NCBI RefSeq assembly: GCF_003228315.1
Contig: NZ_CP029693.1
Span: 2,046,001 to 2,110,000 of the forward strand
Source of the DNA: Pseudomonas putida
Lineage (GTDB): Bacteria; Pseudomonadota; Gammaproteobacteria; Pseudomonadales; Pseudomonadaceae
DNA: 64,000 nt
Reading direction: 5' to 3'
Shown piece by piece: positions 1 through 9,040 of this stretch (position 1 is its first letter; each line of letters opens with the position of its first letter). The translations under genes and the position numbers were made by a program. The notes beneath the pieces were generated by a model that was not told the origin of the DNA, ran no database searches, and worked only from the letters and a program-made list of their open reading frames with translations.

Positions 1-207
1 GCGGGGCGCGCGATCATGCAAGCGGTGTGTGCATTCGATGGTCGCCAGATTGGGTCCATCTTCGGGCGCTTCACCGCCCCGGCCTACCCCGGTGAAACCT
101 TCCGCACGGAGATCTGGGTCGATGGCCCGGTCATCTCCTTCCGGGTTCGCAGCATTGAACGCGATGTAGTGGTCATCAATAACGGTCGAGCCGAACTCAG
201 AGGCTGA
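1..207 (+). CDS. MaoC-like hot-dog dehydratase, C-terminal fragment (5' end outside window)
   Basis: The reading frame is open from the first base and ends at TGA 205-207, so only the last 68 codons are inside the window. The tail has an AGRAIMQAVC segment, then an APAYPGETF strand, and closes with VVINNGRAEL. The MaoC proteins at 31391-32260 and 33140-33991 end in the same way (AGRAL..., PMYPGETLR, ITILNNGYVEF). It is therefore the end of a further 2-enoyl-CoA hydratase-type protein of about 285 residues. The catalytic Asp/His motif lies upstream of the window and cannot be checked. A short-chain dehydrogenase follows 26 bases downstream on the same strand, probably in one operon. Confidence 0.75.
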   Translation, partial: AGRAIMQAVCAFDGRQIGSIFGRFTAPAYPGETFRTEIWVDGPVISFRVRSIERDVVVINNGRAELRG

Positions 208-233
208 AACCAATAACAACAAAGGAGCACCTC

Positions 234-1058
234 ATGACACCCAATGACATTCGCCTGGACGGTAAAGTCGCCCTGATTACCGCTGGCGCCAATGGTATCG
301 GCGCCGGCATTGCCGTGAACCTGGCCCGCTTCGGCGCCCGCGTGGCCATCGCCGATATCGACCGCGCGAGCGGCGAGCAGTTGGTGCAAACCATCGAGAA
401 AGAAGGCGGCCGGGCGCTGTTCCTGGAAACCGACGTCAACCACACGGAGCAGGTCACTGCCGCCGTGGCACGAACCGCCGAGCATTTCGGCCGCCTCGAT
501 ATTTTGGTCAATAACGCCGGTGGCGTGCGCAATAGCAGTTTTCTGGAGCAAAGCGAGCGAAGCTGGCGGCGTCATATCGACTTCAATTTCATCAGCATGC
601 TGACAGCCACCCAAGCAGCCGCGAAGGTGATGGTGGAAGCCGGCCAGGGCGGCACCATTATCAATATCGCCAGCAGCGAAGGCTTGCGCGCGGCGCCGGG
701 GTTTGCCGTGTACGCCGCTTGCAAGGCCGGCATGATCAGTTTCAGCCGTTCGATGGCATTGGAGCTTTCCGGGCATGGCATTCGCGTGCATGCATTGGCG
801 CCGGACATGATCATGACCGAGGGTCTGAGGCCCTATATGGAGGCCGGCGGCGAAGCAGGCAAAGCCGCCCGCGATCGTTACATCCCGCTTGGGCGCACCG
901 GATCGACCGATGAGTTGGCTGGCGTTGTGGTGTTTCTGGTGTCGAACATGGCGTCCTATGTCACCGGCTTGACCGTGCCGGTGGATGGCGGTGCCATCGC
1001 CTCCAGTGGCTGGACCCGGTCGCCCACCACCGGCGAATGGAACCTCTACCACGCTTGA
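234..1058 (+). CDS. Short-chain dehydrogenase/reductase (SDR)
   Basis: Classical SDR of 274 residues, predicted to be an NAD(P)-dependent hydroxyacyl-CoA or alcohol dehydrogenase in the cytoplasm. It has the Rossmann motif near residue 17 (TAGANGIG, where TG is more usual), NNAG near residue 92, a catalytic Ser in IASSEG and the YAACK version of YxxxK. The Asp after the second strand (ADID) favours NAD over NADP. The start ATG is preceded by AGGAG. It lies just after the truncated MaoC gene, and a perfect 14-bp hairpin follows, so it probably ends that operon. The exact substrate is unknown; a role in the surrounding beta-oxidation-type pathway is inferred. Confidence 0.85.
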   Translation: MTPNDIRLDGKVALITAGANGIGAGIAVNLARFGARVAIADIDRASGEQLVQTIEKEGGRALFLETDVNHTEQVTAAVARTAEHFGRLDILVNNAGGVRNSSFLEQSERSWRRHIDFNFISMLTATQAAAKVMVEAGQGGTIINIASSEGLRAAPGFAVYAACKAGMISFSRSMALELSGHGIRVHALAPDMIMTEGLRPYMEAGGEAGKAARDRYIPLGRTGSTDELAGVVVFLVSNMASYVTGLTVPVDGGAIASSGWTRSPTTGEWNLYHA

Positions 1059-1065
1059 GCAGCAG

Positions 1066-1101
1066 CCGAAGGCTTGCGGTAAGTAATCCGCAAGCCTTCG
1101 G
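1066..1101. terminator. Bidirectional hairpin between convergent genes
   Basis: A perfect 14-bp stem (CCGAAGGCTTGCGG and its complement) surrounds an 8-base loop between the SDR stop at 1058 and the thiolase-like stop at 1109. There is no long T run on either strand. It is placed to end transcription from both sides. Confidence 0.7.
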
Positions 1102-1108
1102 GCACCGG

Positions 1109-2290
1109 TTACTCGCTGGACAACAACACGGCCCCGGCCAATGGGCCGCCGCCATTACTCGCCACCGCCAGGTGCGGTTGACCCGGTACTTGCCGGGCCC
1201 CGCCTTCGCCGCGCAACTGGACCACGGCCTCATGCACATGGCCGAGCCCATGAAGACGTCCGGCCGACAGTTGGCCGCCGTGGGTGGCCATTGGCAACTG
1301 GCCGTCCAAGGCAATACGGTGACCGCCTTCGACGAACGCCGCCGCCTCACCGCGCCCACAGAAACCCAGCCCCTCCAGCCACAGCAGACTGAGAAAACTG
1401 AAGCCGTCATACAGCGCGGCAACCTTCACGTCGGCAGGCTTGTAGTCGGTACGCTGCCAAAGCCGCCGACCTGCCTCTTCGGCGCAATAGCGCGTCAGAT
1501 CGCCCATCTGATCCCAAGCGTCACGGCCGGTGAACGGGCCGCAGATTGATTCGATGTTGACCGGCCGCGAGCGCAAGTCCGGCGCCGTATCACGGTGAGA
1601 AACGATCACCACCGTCGAACCATCCACCGGCACGTCGCAGTCGTACAGGCAAAGCGGCGTCGACACCATGCGCGATGCCAGATACTGCTCCATGCTCAGC
1701 GGCTCGCGATAGACCGCCTTGGGATTAAGCGCCGCATTGCGTCGGGCATTGAGCGCAACCGCCGCCAGCTGCTCGCGGGTCGCGCCAAACTCATGGAAGT
1801 AACGGCTGGCAACCAGCCCCACCCAGTTGGCCGCCGACGCCGCCTGAAACGGCACCTGGAATTCGCCAAAGCCCGATACACGCCCTTCTCCTCCTACGGA
1901 GCTTGAGCGCACGCCCGTGGCCAGCGCGCTGGATTCGGTGACGGTGCGAAAACAGATGACGTGCCTGGCCTGACCCGAACCGACTGCCATGCAGGCATTG
2001 ATCAAGGCGCTCATCTGCGTCGCTTCGTTACCGGCACTGTACCAACCCAGCTCCAGCCCCAGCGATTCCTTGACCTGACCAATAGACACCGGGGAAAAAG
2101 CCGGCATATCGGCACGGTAGCCCGGCCAGCTGGCAACACCGTCGATGTCCTTGCGGTCCAGGCCGGCATCCTCAAGGGCCGCCAATATGGCTTCCAGCGT
2201 CAGGTCCAGGCCACTACGTCCCAGCCTGCGACCCACTGCCGATTGCCCGATGCCGGAGATGATCGCTTGGCGCTCTGGAGCCGTGGTCAT
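1109..2290 (-). CDS. Thiolase-fold lipid-transfer protein, Ltp2-like
   Basis: Protein of 393 residues of the non-decarboxylating thiolase / sterol-carrier thiolase superfamily. It begins AIISGIGQSAVGRR and ends with a THGGQLSAG...GLGH segment and a SNGGG loop, as in Ltp2-type proteins. The nucleophile position of true thiolases (NACASGS, seen in the gene at 29095-30282) reads INACMAVGSG here, and the last catalytic Cys is absent from SNGGG. Thiolysis is therefore doubtful. In actinobacterial steroid degradation Ltp2 is a retro-aldolase that works with a DUF35 domain; such a domain is encoded at 23742-24113. The start ATG at 2290 was chosen because homologous sequence begins there; an upstream extension has no domain content. 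Confidence 0.75.
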   Translation of the reverse strand: MTTAPERQAIISGIGQSAVGRRLGRSGLDLTLEAILAALEDAGLDRKDIDGVASWPGYRADMPAFSPVSIGQVKESLGLELGWYSAGNEATQMSALINACMAVGSGQARHVICFRTVTESSALATGVRSSSVGGEGRVSGFGEFQVPFQAASAANWVGLVASRYFHEFGATREQLAAVALNARRNAALNPKAVYREPLSMEQYLASRMVSTPLCLYDCDVPVDGSTVVIVSHRDTAPDLRSRPVNIESICGPFTGRDAWDQMGDLTRYCAEEAGRRLWQRTDYKPADVKVAALYDGFSFLSLLWLEGLGFCGRGEAAAFVEGGHRIALDGQLPMATHGGQLSAGRLHGLGHVHEAVVQLRGEGGARQVPGQPHLAVASNGGGPLAGAVLLSSE

Positions 2291-2405
2291 GAAAATTCCT
2301 CTAGTTTTTGATCTCGAGTCACCGCCGCTCTCCGTTTCGGATTTGGCGATATGCAATTGTCGGGGTCTTGAGTATTGACCCACCTGCAACACTGCGGCAG
2401 ACTCT

Positions 2406-2430
2406 AAAAAATGTCAAACAGTCAGTTATT
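2406..2430. promoter_or_regulatory. Putative regulon operator, copy 1
   Basis: The right arm CAGTCAGTTATT matches 10 of 12 positions of the consensus arm. The left arm AAAAAATGTCAA matches 8 of 12. It lies between the divergent thiolase-like gene (start 2290) and the acyl-CoA ligase (start 2545) and could control both. Confidence 0.5.
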
Positions 2431-2544
2431 GGAATTTGCGGGTGTTACGCAGGTCTGGAACTGGCGCTAAGATAGCGGGAAATCTCTGCTCTCGTCCCGA
2501 GCGTGGAGAGGCACCTACAAAAACAATATTCGAGGTGAAGATCC

Positions 2545-4170
2545 ATGGCAGCACGTGAACCCGGCTGGAGCACTGACCAGCTAGACACCATCAACGCCGT
2601 CTTGCAGCGCGCTACCGAGAAATATGGTGACCGCCAGTTCATGGATTTTCTGGGCGACACCTACAGCTTTGCCGATATCAACCAGACCGCCTGTCGCCTG
2701 GCCAATGGCTTGAGCAAACTTGGGGTCAAGAAAGGCCAGACCGTGGTCACGCTGCTGGATAACTCCGCCGACGCTGTCTTTATCTGGTTTGCCATCAATA
2801 AACTCGGTGCCGTCAGTGTGCCGGTCAACACGGCACTCAAGGGTGAGTTCCTGCGTCATCAAGTGGGCGACGCCGCCGCCAACGTGGTCATCGCCGAAAG
2901 CGATTACGCCGATCGGGTCGCGGCCATTGCTGACAGGCTGCCTGAGCTCACCACCCTGGTTCACCGCGGTGCCGTACCGACCGTAAGCATCAAGCAGACA
3001 CTGCTGGCCTGGAATGACCTGCTCAGCGACGACGCCAGCGAGCCGGACGTGCAGGTCATGCCCCATGACCTCGCCATGCTGATCTACACCGGCGGCACCA
3101 CCGGCCCTTCCAAGGGTTGCATGGTCAGCCACAACTATACCTGCAGCCTGGCGCGTCAAATGCTGGTGATTACCAATCGCCAGGAAGACACCATTACCTG
3201 GTCGCCGCTGCCACTGTTCCACCTCAATGCGGTGGCCACCACGGTCGTTGCCAACATGATGGTCGGTGCCCGGATCGCCATTTACCCGCGCTTCTCGGTG
3301 TCCAATTTCTGGCCGCAGATCCTACGTACCGGCGCCAACGATGTGCAATTGCTCGCCGCGATGATGCCCATGCTGGCAGGCGCGCCGGACAACGAATCCA
3401 GCCTGCGCTGCCGCGGCCAGGTCAAGGCCGTCTGGGGGGCGCCGTTCCCAGAGGCTGTGCAGCAACAGTGGAAGGAACGATTCGGTGTCACCCACACCGT
3501 CTGCGGCGGCTTTGGTCTTACCGAGTGCTCGCTGCCGAGCATTCTGCCGTTCGGTACGGTTGGCAAGCCGGGCAGTTCCGGCCTGCGCAACACCGAAGAC
3601 TTCGACGTGCGCATCGTTGACGACAACGATGTCGAGCTGCCGCCAAACACCCCAGGCGAGATCATTGTTCGCCCACGCAAGCCCAACGTCATGTTCGACG
3701 GCTACTGGAAGCGTCCGGAAGACACGCTCAAGGTCATGCGCAACATGTGGTTCCACACCGGCGATATCGGCAAGTTCGACGAGGATGACTTCTTCTATTT
3801 CGTCGATCGCAAGAAAGACTATCTGCGTCGTCGCGGCGAGAACATCTCCAGCTTCGAAGTGGAAAGTGCCTTCCTGCAGCACGAAACCGTTGATGAGGTC
3901 GCCGCGCACGCCGTGCTCTCAGACCTGGGCGAGGATGAATTGAAGGTCACCATTACCCTCAAGCCAGGCAACGCGCTCAGCGAGGAAGAGCTGTGCCGCT
4001 GGGCCGCCGACCAGATGCCCTACTACGCGGTGCCCCGCTACATCGAGTACCGCTCGGCGCTACCGAAAAGCCCGCTGGGACGCATCTACAAGTTCCAGCT
4101 GCGCGATGAAGGCGTGACGGCAACCACGTGGGACCGGGAAAAGTCCGGCCTGAAACTGGCCAAACGCTAA
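2545..4170 (+). CDS. AMP-forming acyl-CoA ligase
   Basis: ANL-superfamily ligase of 541 residues that activates a carboxylic acid to its CoA thioester through an acyl-adenylate. Visible motifs are the phosphate-binding loop IYTGGTTGPSKG (about residue 178), the GFGLTEC adenine segment, TGD near residue 408 and the C-terminal hinge DRKKDYLRRRGENISS. The last domain has the catalytic Lys context SPLGRIYKFQ. It is about 40 percent identical by eye to the ligase at 9041-10693, so the cluster has two paralogues, probably for different intermediates. The start ATG is preceded by GAGGTGAAG. An alpha/beta hydrolase follows immediately. The substrate is unknown. Confidence 0.88.
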   Translation: MAAREPGWSTDQLDTINAVLQRATEKYGDRQFMDFLGDTYSFADINQTACRLANGLSKLGVKKGQTVVTLLDNSADAVFIWFAINKLGAVSVPVNTALKGEFLRHQVGDAAANVVIAESDYADRVAAIADRLPELTTLVHRGAVPTVSIKQTLLAWNDLLSDDASEPDVQVMPHDLAMLIYTGGTTGPSKGCMVSHNYTCSLARQMLVITNRQEDTITWSPLPLFHLNAVATTVVANMMVGARIAIYPRFSVSNFWPQILRTGANDVQLLAAMMPMLAGAPDNESSLRCRGQVKAVWGAPFPEAVQQQWKERFGVTHTVCGGFGLTECSLPSILPFGTVGKPGSSGLRNTEDFDVRIVDDNDVELPPNTPGEIIVRPRKPNVMFDGYWKRPEDTLKVMRNMWFHTGDIGKFDEDDFFYFVDRKKDYLRRRGENISSFEVESAFLQHETVDEVAAHAVLSDLGEDELKVTITLKPGNALSEEELCRWAADQMPYYAVPRYIEYRSALPKSPLGRIYKFQLRDEGVTATTWDREKSGLKLAKR

Positions 4171-4194
4171 ATGACGGCGGCCAAGGAGTTTGCC

Positions 4195-5046
4195 ATGCAA
4201 CCTACACCTGTCTGGTTCACCGGCGGTGCCGGCAATCGCCTGGCCGCTGATGTTTCCGGACCGGAGGACGGCCCACCGATCTTGCTGTTGCACGGTGGTG
4301 GCCAGACCCGCCACTCCTGGTCACGGGCACATCGGACACTGGCCAGCGCGGGGTACCGGGTAATCTCCCTGGATGCCAGAGGACACGGGCAATCGGACTG
4401 GATCGAAAACGGCGACTACGGCCCGCAATCCCAAGTCGAGGATCTGCTTTCGGTCATCGACACCTTGGGAGCGGCGCCTGCGCTGGTGGGTGCGTCGATG
4501 GGCGGGGTCAACTCATTGCTCGCCTGTGCATCGGACCCGAGGCTGGCCTCGTGCCTGATTCTGGTCGATGTCACCCCGCGCCTGGAACTTGAAGGAATCG
4601 AACATATCTTCCAGTTCATGACCGGTAATGCCGATGGATTCGGCTCGCTGGCAGAGGCGGCTCAGGTCGTCAGTGCCTACAATCCTCATCGCAAGCAAAC
4701 GAGCGATACCCGCGGGCTGGAGAAGAATCTCCGACTGCGTGATGACGGGCGTTGGTACTGGCACTGGGACCCGCGTTTCATGGCCGGAGATCATCGTCAG
4801 AAGGTTGCCCGCATAGCCCAACGGATGCAGGACGCCGCTGGCAAAATCAATATTCCAACCCTGCTGGTGCGCGGACAACAAAGCGATGTGGTCAGCCCTC
4901 AGGGCGCACAAGAATTGCAGGCGATGATTCCTCATATGACTTTCGTCGACGTGGAAGGCGCAGGTCATATGGTGGCTGGCGACAAGAACGACCTGTTCAA
5001 TGCCGCCATTATCGAGTTCCTCCAACGCCACTACCCGGCACACTAG
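4195..5046 (+). CDS. Alpha/beta-fold hydrolase
   Basis: Alpha/beta hydrolase of 283 residues. It has the oxyanion segment LLLHGGGQTRHSW, the nucleophile elbow GASMGG with Ser near residue 110, and a late catalytic His in GAGHMVAGD; the acid is likely the Asp in the LLVRGQQSDVVS region. The start ATG at 4195 has AAGGAG six bases upstream. An in-frame ATG at 4171, directly after the ligase stop, lacks such a site. The gene is the last of the ligase operon and is followed by a strong terminator. It may cleave an ester, lactone or C-C bond in the pathway, which cannot be distinguished here. Confidence 0.85.
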   Translation: MQPTPVWFTGGAGNRLAADVSGPEDGPPILLLHGGGQTRHSWSRAHRTLASAGYRVISLDARGHGQSDWIENGDYGPQSQVEDLLSVIDTLGAAPALVGASMGGVNSLLACASDPRLASCLILVDVTPRLELEGIEHIFQFMTGNADGFGSLAEAAQVVSAYNPHRKQTSDTRGLEKNLRLRDDGRWYWHWDPRFMAGDHRQKVARIAQRMQDAAGKINIPTLLVRGQQSDVVSPQGAQELQAMIPHMTFVDVEGAGHMVAGDKNDLFNAAIIEFLQRHYPAH

Positions 5047-5069
5047 AAGAGGGCAGCGCGCATCACTTC

Positions 5070-5095
5070 AAGGGCCGTCGCGGGCCCTTTTTTTT
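5070..5095 (+). terminator. Rho-independent terminator
   Basis: The stem AAGGGCC/GGCCCTT is followed by a run of eight T, just after the alpha/beta hydrolase stop. The convergent gene ends at 5098. Confidence 0.8.
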
Positions 5096-5097
5096 GA

Positions 5098-6147
5098 TCA
5101 GCGAAACGCAAAGTGCGTGGCGTGTGGCGCCGGCAGATCGAGGATGGAGCGACAGCCGGGTGCCGCTGCCACGACCCCCGGCACAAAGTTGACCGCCCGC
5201 GCGGCGTTCAGCGCTGCAGCGTGGTCCGTCCCATCTTCACCCGCCTGAGCCGAGAGCTCACAGCAGATGCGGGGTAACCCCTCAATCTCAACCCGCCAGT
5301 TGGGTTCGTCCGCCCGCTGCCGCCAGCCCGGGCCGAGCGCCAGACGGGCAACCTGCTCGTTCACGATCTCAAGGAAAGGACGACCGTCGCAATAGGCGGT
5401 GAAGGTCCATCTCACCCCGGCCGGGGTTCCAGCAGCGATGTGCAGTCCACTGGCCTGGAGCACCATGTCCTCCGGGGCCAGCGCGTATTCCTTGTTGGTG
5501 ATTTTCACATCATCCAATACCAGCCCCAGGCCGTCGGCCACCATGCGAGCGGATTGACGCATGCCCCACAGCCATAGGTTGTCCACCATGGCGCCGCTCG
5601 TTTGCTGCTGCACGGGAATGCCGAATCCGCAACCCTGACTCAATTGCACGGCGGACGGATAGTGGGCGTTGTAGCCACGCTGCCAGGCCCGGATCAACGT
5701 GACCCGGCCGGCGTAGCCGGAAACGAACAAGGGCAACACATCACTGATCAAACCGGGGATATTGCCCCCGGCAACCAGCGTGGTGTTACCCGCCTGGCAA
5801 GCGTCTTCCAGTGCCGCCAGTTCCGGTTCTCCCTGCAGGTACCATCCGCCAATACCGGAATACACATTGATACCGCGGCGCAGGAAACGCTCCACAATAT
5901 CGGGGCTCCACGATTTACCGTGCCATAACGCGCAATCGGCCGGCACGGCGAGCAGCTTTTCCAGATTGCATGTCGCCGTAATGCCCATGGCCCCGATGCC
6001 GCTCAGAAGACCTGCATCGACGCCCTCCTTCTTTTCGTCATGGACGAGCACACCGGCAAGCTCCATCCCGGGATGCCCCTTGAGAAGGCGGATGATTTGA
6101 CGGCCGACGCCGCCGGTATAACAGACGATAACCCGAAGTTTTTTCAC
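5098..6147 (-). CDS. DapB-like NAD(P)-binding dehydrogenase
   Basis: Protein of 349 residues with an N-terminal Rossmann segment (VIVCYTGGVGRQIIRLL) as in dihydrodipicolinate reductase-type proteins found in catabolic clusters. The GGNIPGLISDVLP helix near residue 120 is typical of that group. It is not biosynthetic DapB, which is about 270 residues. The GTG start at 6147 was chosen because GGAG lies eight bases upstream and the Rossmann strand begins directly after it. The longer frame to 6189 would add a non-homologous leader. It is the last gene of a minus-strand operon with an MFS transporter and two thioesterases. The reaction is unknown. Confidence 0.7.
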   Translation of the reverse strand: MKKLRVIVCYTGGVGRQIIRLLKGHPGMELAGVLVHDEKKEGVDAGLLSGIGAMGITATCNLEKLLAVPADCALWHGKSWSPDIVERFLRRGINVYSGIGGWYLQGEPELAALEDACQAGNTTLVAGGNIPGLISDVLPLFVSGYAGRVTLIRAWQRGYNAHYPSAVQLSQGCGFGIPVQQQTSGAMVDNLWLWGMRQSARMVADGLGLVLDDVKITNKEYALAPEDMVLQASGLHIAAGTPAGVRWTFTAYCDGRPFLEIVNEQVARLALGPGWRQRADEPNWRVEIEGLPRICCELSAQAGEDGTDHAAALNAARAVNFVPGVVAAAPGCRSILDLPAPHATHFAFR

Positions 6148-6208
6148 CGCGATACGCTCCAGAGCCCTCAGGCGCAAGTGACATGGCAAAGGGGGTGAAC
6201 AACCTGAC

Positions 6209-7081
6209 TCAATCGCGCTCGCCCATCAGGCAATCCTGTGCAATCGATGCCAGTAATTGTCGCTGCTGGTCATAGATCCGCACATTGGACAAGGCACGCC
6301 CCGATCGCAGGCTGGGGCTGTCACAGACGAACAGCAGCCACTGATCGGCGCGGCAAGGACGATGAAACCAGAGGGAATGGTTGAGGCTGGCGATAAACAG
6401 ACGGTCGCGCGCCTCGATCAGGGCGACATGGTGCAAAATCGCCGCGCTGTTGACCCAAAAATCACTGAGATAGGCCAGGCCAGCCGCCTGCATTGCGTCA
6501 TCTTCGGGCAAGCGTTCGTGCAGCTTTACCCAAAAGACCAGGTTCGGCTCACTGGAAGGCTGGCACAGGTAGCGCTGCGGTTCGACGATGCGCAATTGCG
6601 CGCAGCTTTTTTCAAACCGTCCCCAGTCCGCCCGGCCGCCGTGACGCAACTGAGTCATCATGGGCAGTTCTTCAGGGTCTGGTACTTGCGGCGGCGCTTG
6701 GACATGAAAGAAGCCTTCAATGGGAACCTGAAAGCTGACCTGAGCATCGATCACACGCCGCGTCTGTTGCATCCCACTGACATGAAAGCTGGCAAAGCGT
6801 TTGCCCTCCTGCAGCGGCGTCACCTGATAGGTAATCGGCAGCGTCGGCAGCGCACCTTGCAAAAACAGGCAATGCAGCATCGCTGGCTGCTTGTCCGGGC
6901 AACAGTGCCGGGCCGCCAGAAACGCCTGCGCCAACAGTTGCCCACCAAAAACGCGGCCATTGAGGTTGGCATCGTGAACGTCACCGGTAAAAACCAGTGG
7001 ACCTTGTTCAGTGAGACACAGCAGGTCCGCCAATACCTGCTGATTCCAGAGCCGGGCTTGCGCAACATCAGACAGGTTCAT
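6209..7081 (-). CDS. Acyl-CoA thioesterase II (TesB-like)
   Basis: Double hot-dog thioesterase of 290 residues that hydrolyses acyl-CoA. It has FGGQLLAQA near residue 45, a conserved QVSF strand, and the second hot-dog with SLNHSLWFHRP close to the C-terminus. The family is usually about 285 residues, so the ATG at 7081 fits and the upstream frame is not needed. It lies 19 bases after a PaaI-type thioesterase gene. In this setting it may release dead-end CoA esters and keep free CoA available, or release a product acid; this is inferred. Confidence 0.85.
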   Translation of the reverse strand: MNLSDVAQARLWNQQVLADLLCLTEQGPLVFTGDVHDANLNGRVFGGQLLAQAFLAARHCCPDKQPAMLHCLFLQGALPTLPITYQVTPLQEGKRFASFHVSGMQQTRRVIDAQVSFQVPIEGFFHVQAPPQVPDPEELPMMTQLRHGGRADWGRFEKSCAQLRIVEPQRYLCQPSSEPNLVFWVKLHERLPEDDAMQAAGLAYLSDFWVNSAAILHHVALIEARDRLFIASLNHSLWFHRPCRADQWLLFVCDSPSLRSGRALSNVRIYDQQRQLLASIAQDCLMGERD

Positions 7082-7100
7082 CGGATTTCCCGGCAGGTTG

Positions 7101-7538
7101 TCAGAGAATGGAAACCGGACGCTTGATGTATTTGAACGTACCGGAGGCGGTGGCGAGCAACTCACCCGCTTCATTGCGCACCTCAGCGTCGCAGAACGCC
7201 AGTGAGCGGCTGCTCGATCGCAGGAAACCCTGCGCATTCAGAATGTCACCCGCCACCCCGCCGGGGCGCATGAAGCTGCTCTTCATCTCCACGGTGACGC
7301 AATGCTGGTCGCGCCCGGAAGCGAAGGTGCTGCAGGCCATGACAACATCCATCAGGGTCATGATCAGCCCACCGTGAGCGCTGCCACCGCCGTTCATGTG
7401 GAAACCCTTGAGCCGGACCTGAAGTCGCGCGCCCTCCTCGTACATCTGCGGCGCCCCGAGAATTTCCAGGTGCTGCATCAAGGGATCAATACCCTGGTCC
7501 GCCATGAGATTGGCCAGGAAAGCTGCACCGTCTGCCAT
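7101..7538 (-). CDS. PaaI-type hot-dog thioesterase
   Basis: Single hot-dog protein of 145 residues. It has GGGSAHGGLIMTLMDVVMA near residues 50-68, where the HGG and Asp correspond to the active-site region of PaaI/4-hydroxybenzoyl-CoA thioesterases, and the strand VTVEMKSSFMRP. It lies between the MFS gene (16-base gap) and the TesB-like gene, so two structurally different thioesterases are co-transcribed. The substrate is probably an aryl- or alkyl-CoA of the cluster. Confidence 0.85.
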   Translation of the reverse strand: MADGAAFLANLMADQGIDPLMQHLEILGAPQMYEEGARLQVRLKGFHMNGGGSAHGGLIMTLMDVVMACSTFASGRDQHCVTVEMKSSFMRPGGVAGDILNAQGFLRSSSRSLAFCDAEVRNEAGELLATASGTFKYIKRPVSIL

Positions 7539-7554
7539 AGGTTTATCCTGTGCT

Positions 7555-8892
7555 TCAAAGCGAGGTTCGAGAAACGGGTTGGCCCATGGCCAATGGCTCG
7601 CCTGCAGGTGAACGCTCAGGCGTCGCCATGCCGTCGAAGCGCGGATAGCGACCCAGCGTCAGCAACAGCACCGAACACAGCGGGAAAGCCAGGACGCAAT
7701 AGGTCAGCATCGAGTCGTAGGTGCCGGTGCGGGAAAACAGAATTGCAAAGCCAAAGGGTGCGAGGGTGCTGCCCAGGCCAATGACGCCCATGTGCAGGCT
7801 GTAGACCCTGGCGTAGTCGCGCATGCCGAAATAACGCGCCATCAGGAAAGCCGCGATGTCCATTTCCGCACCGGCACCGAGCCCCACCAGAATCGAGCCG
7901 AGCATCAGAATGTGCATGTCGCTCTGGGTCATGAAAATCAGGCAACCAAAGGCCGGGGTCAGCAACACCACGAAGGCCACGCCCGGTGCCCATAACCGAT
8001 CGATCAAGTAACCGACCACGACCCGGCCGAGTACCAGGGAAACGCCATAAATGCTGAACACACTGGCCGCATCCGCCGCCGAAAGCCCTTTGTCGCGCAG
8101 CATGGGCACGGTATTGATCACCATGCCGATCATCGCCGTCACCGCCAGCAGCAGCGCAAAGTTACAGACCCAGAAGCGCCGTGACCGCGCGGCTTGACGC
8201 AACTCCATGCCCGGCAACTTGACCGCTTCGACATCAGCGCCGACAGCCACGGCCATTTGCTTGATCAGCGGCGCCGCGGTGGACAGCCAGCACAGCGACA
8301 GCGGCAACGTCACCAACAACGGCAACAGACCCAGCACCCAATAGCCCGCGCGCCAGCCCCATTGCCCGATCGCCCAGCTCAACACCGGCGGCAGTACCAA
8401 TGCCGCGAGCCCGGTACCGGAGAGAATGATTGCCAGGGCCAGGCCCCGGTTAAGGTCAAACCACAGGTTAACCAACTGCGTCCAGGTCACCTGCATGGTC
8501 CCAAGCCCGGCAAATGCTAACAGCGCGTAACCGCCGTACAGCTGCCAGATGGAGCCAGTGTTGAAGGTCATCAACGCATAGCCCAGTGCCAAGGCCACCA
8601 GCGAACACAAGGTCACCGGACGAATGCCGTAGCGTTTGAACAACCAGCCTGTGATCTGGATGGAGATCACCGAGCTTGCGAACAAAAAGGAAATGGCCGG
8701 CTGTATCTCGCCCCGAGTCCAGCCAAAGGCTTCCTGCAAGGGCACGATCATGGAACCGAAGGCATACAGCGGCGCGACGCTGACGGAAGTGCCAATGCCG
8801 ATCAGGGCGAGGATGAGCACCCTCCACCCCAAGCGAAACTCGGCAAAATTGATGGCCAGGGACGTTCCAGGCTTTTCAGATGAGCGAGACAT
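7555..8892 (-). CDS. MFS transporter, OFA/monocarboxylate-like
   Basis: Protein of 445 residues with about 12 hydrophobic helices. A central hydrophilic loop near residues 205-225 separates the two six-helix halves. Features typical of oxalate/formate-antiporter or monocarboxylate permeases are the N-terminal SVAPLYAFGSMIVPLQEAFGWTRGE segment, seen here in shortened form, and SIYGVSLVLGRVVVGYLIDR in helix 7-8. It is the first gene of the operon with thioesterases and the DapB-like protein, about 105 bases downstream of operator copy 2. Uptake of the carboxylate substrate is the simplest role; export of an intermediate is possible. Confidence 0.82.
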   Translation of the reverse strand: MSRSSEKPGTSLAINFAEFRLGWRVLILALIGIGTSVSVAPLYAFGSMIVPLQEAFGWTRGEIQPAISFLFASSVISIQITGWLFKRYGIRPVTLCSLVALALGYALMTFNTGSIWQLYGGYALLAFAGLGTMQVTWTQLVNLWFDLNRGLALAIILSGTGLAALVLPPVLSWAIGQWGWRAGYWVLGLLPLLVTLPLSLCWLSTAAPLIKQMAVAVGADVEAVKLPGMELRQAARSRRFWVCNFALLLAVTAMIGMVINTVPMLRDKGLSAADAASVFSIYGVSLVLGRVVVGYLIDRLWAPGVAFVVLLTPAFGCLIFMTQSDMHILMLGSILVGLGAGAEMDIAAFLMARYFGMRDYARVYSLHMGVIGLGSTLAPFGFAILFSRTGTYDSMLTYCVLAFPLCSVLLLTLGRYPRFDGMATPERSPAGEPLAMGQPVSRTSL

Positions 8893-8997
8893 GCAGACAC
8901 TCCATCAGCTTTTTTTTCAGTTTTTCAGCTAGCAAGAGCTCAAAGATCGAGAGACATTCAGCGAATATCGCGCTGCCCATTTCAACCTTTAGAGCCC

Positions 8998-9022
8998 AAT
9001 AACTGACTTATTGTTATTTTTA
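8998..9022. promoter_or_regulatory. Putative regulon operator, copy 2
   Basis: The left arm AATAACTGACTT matches 10 of 12 positions. The right arm is weak (about 7 of 12). It sits upstream of the MFS-thioesterase operon and just beyond the end of the ligase gene that reads toward it. Confidence 0.5.
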
Positions 9023-9040
9023 CTGATCATCACCTTGCCT

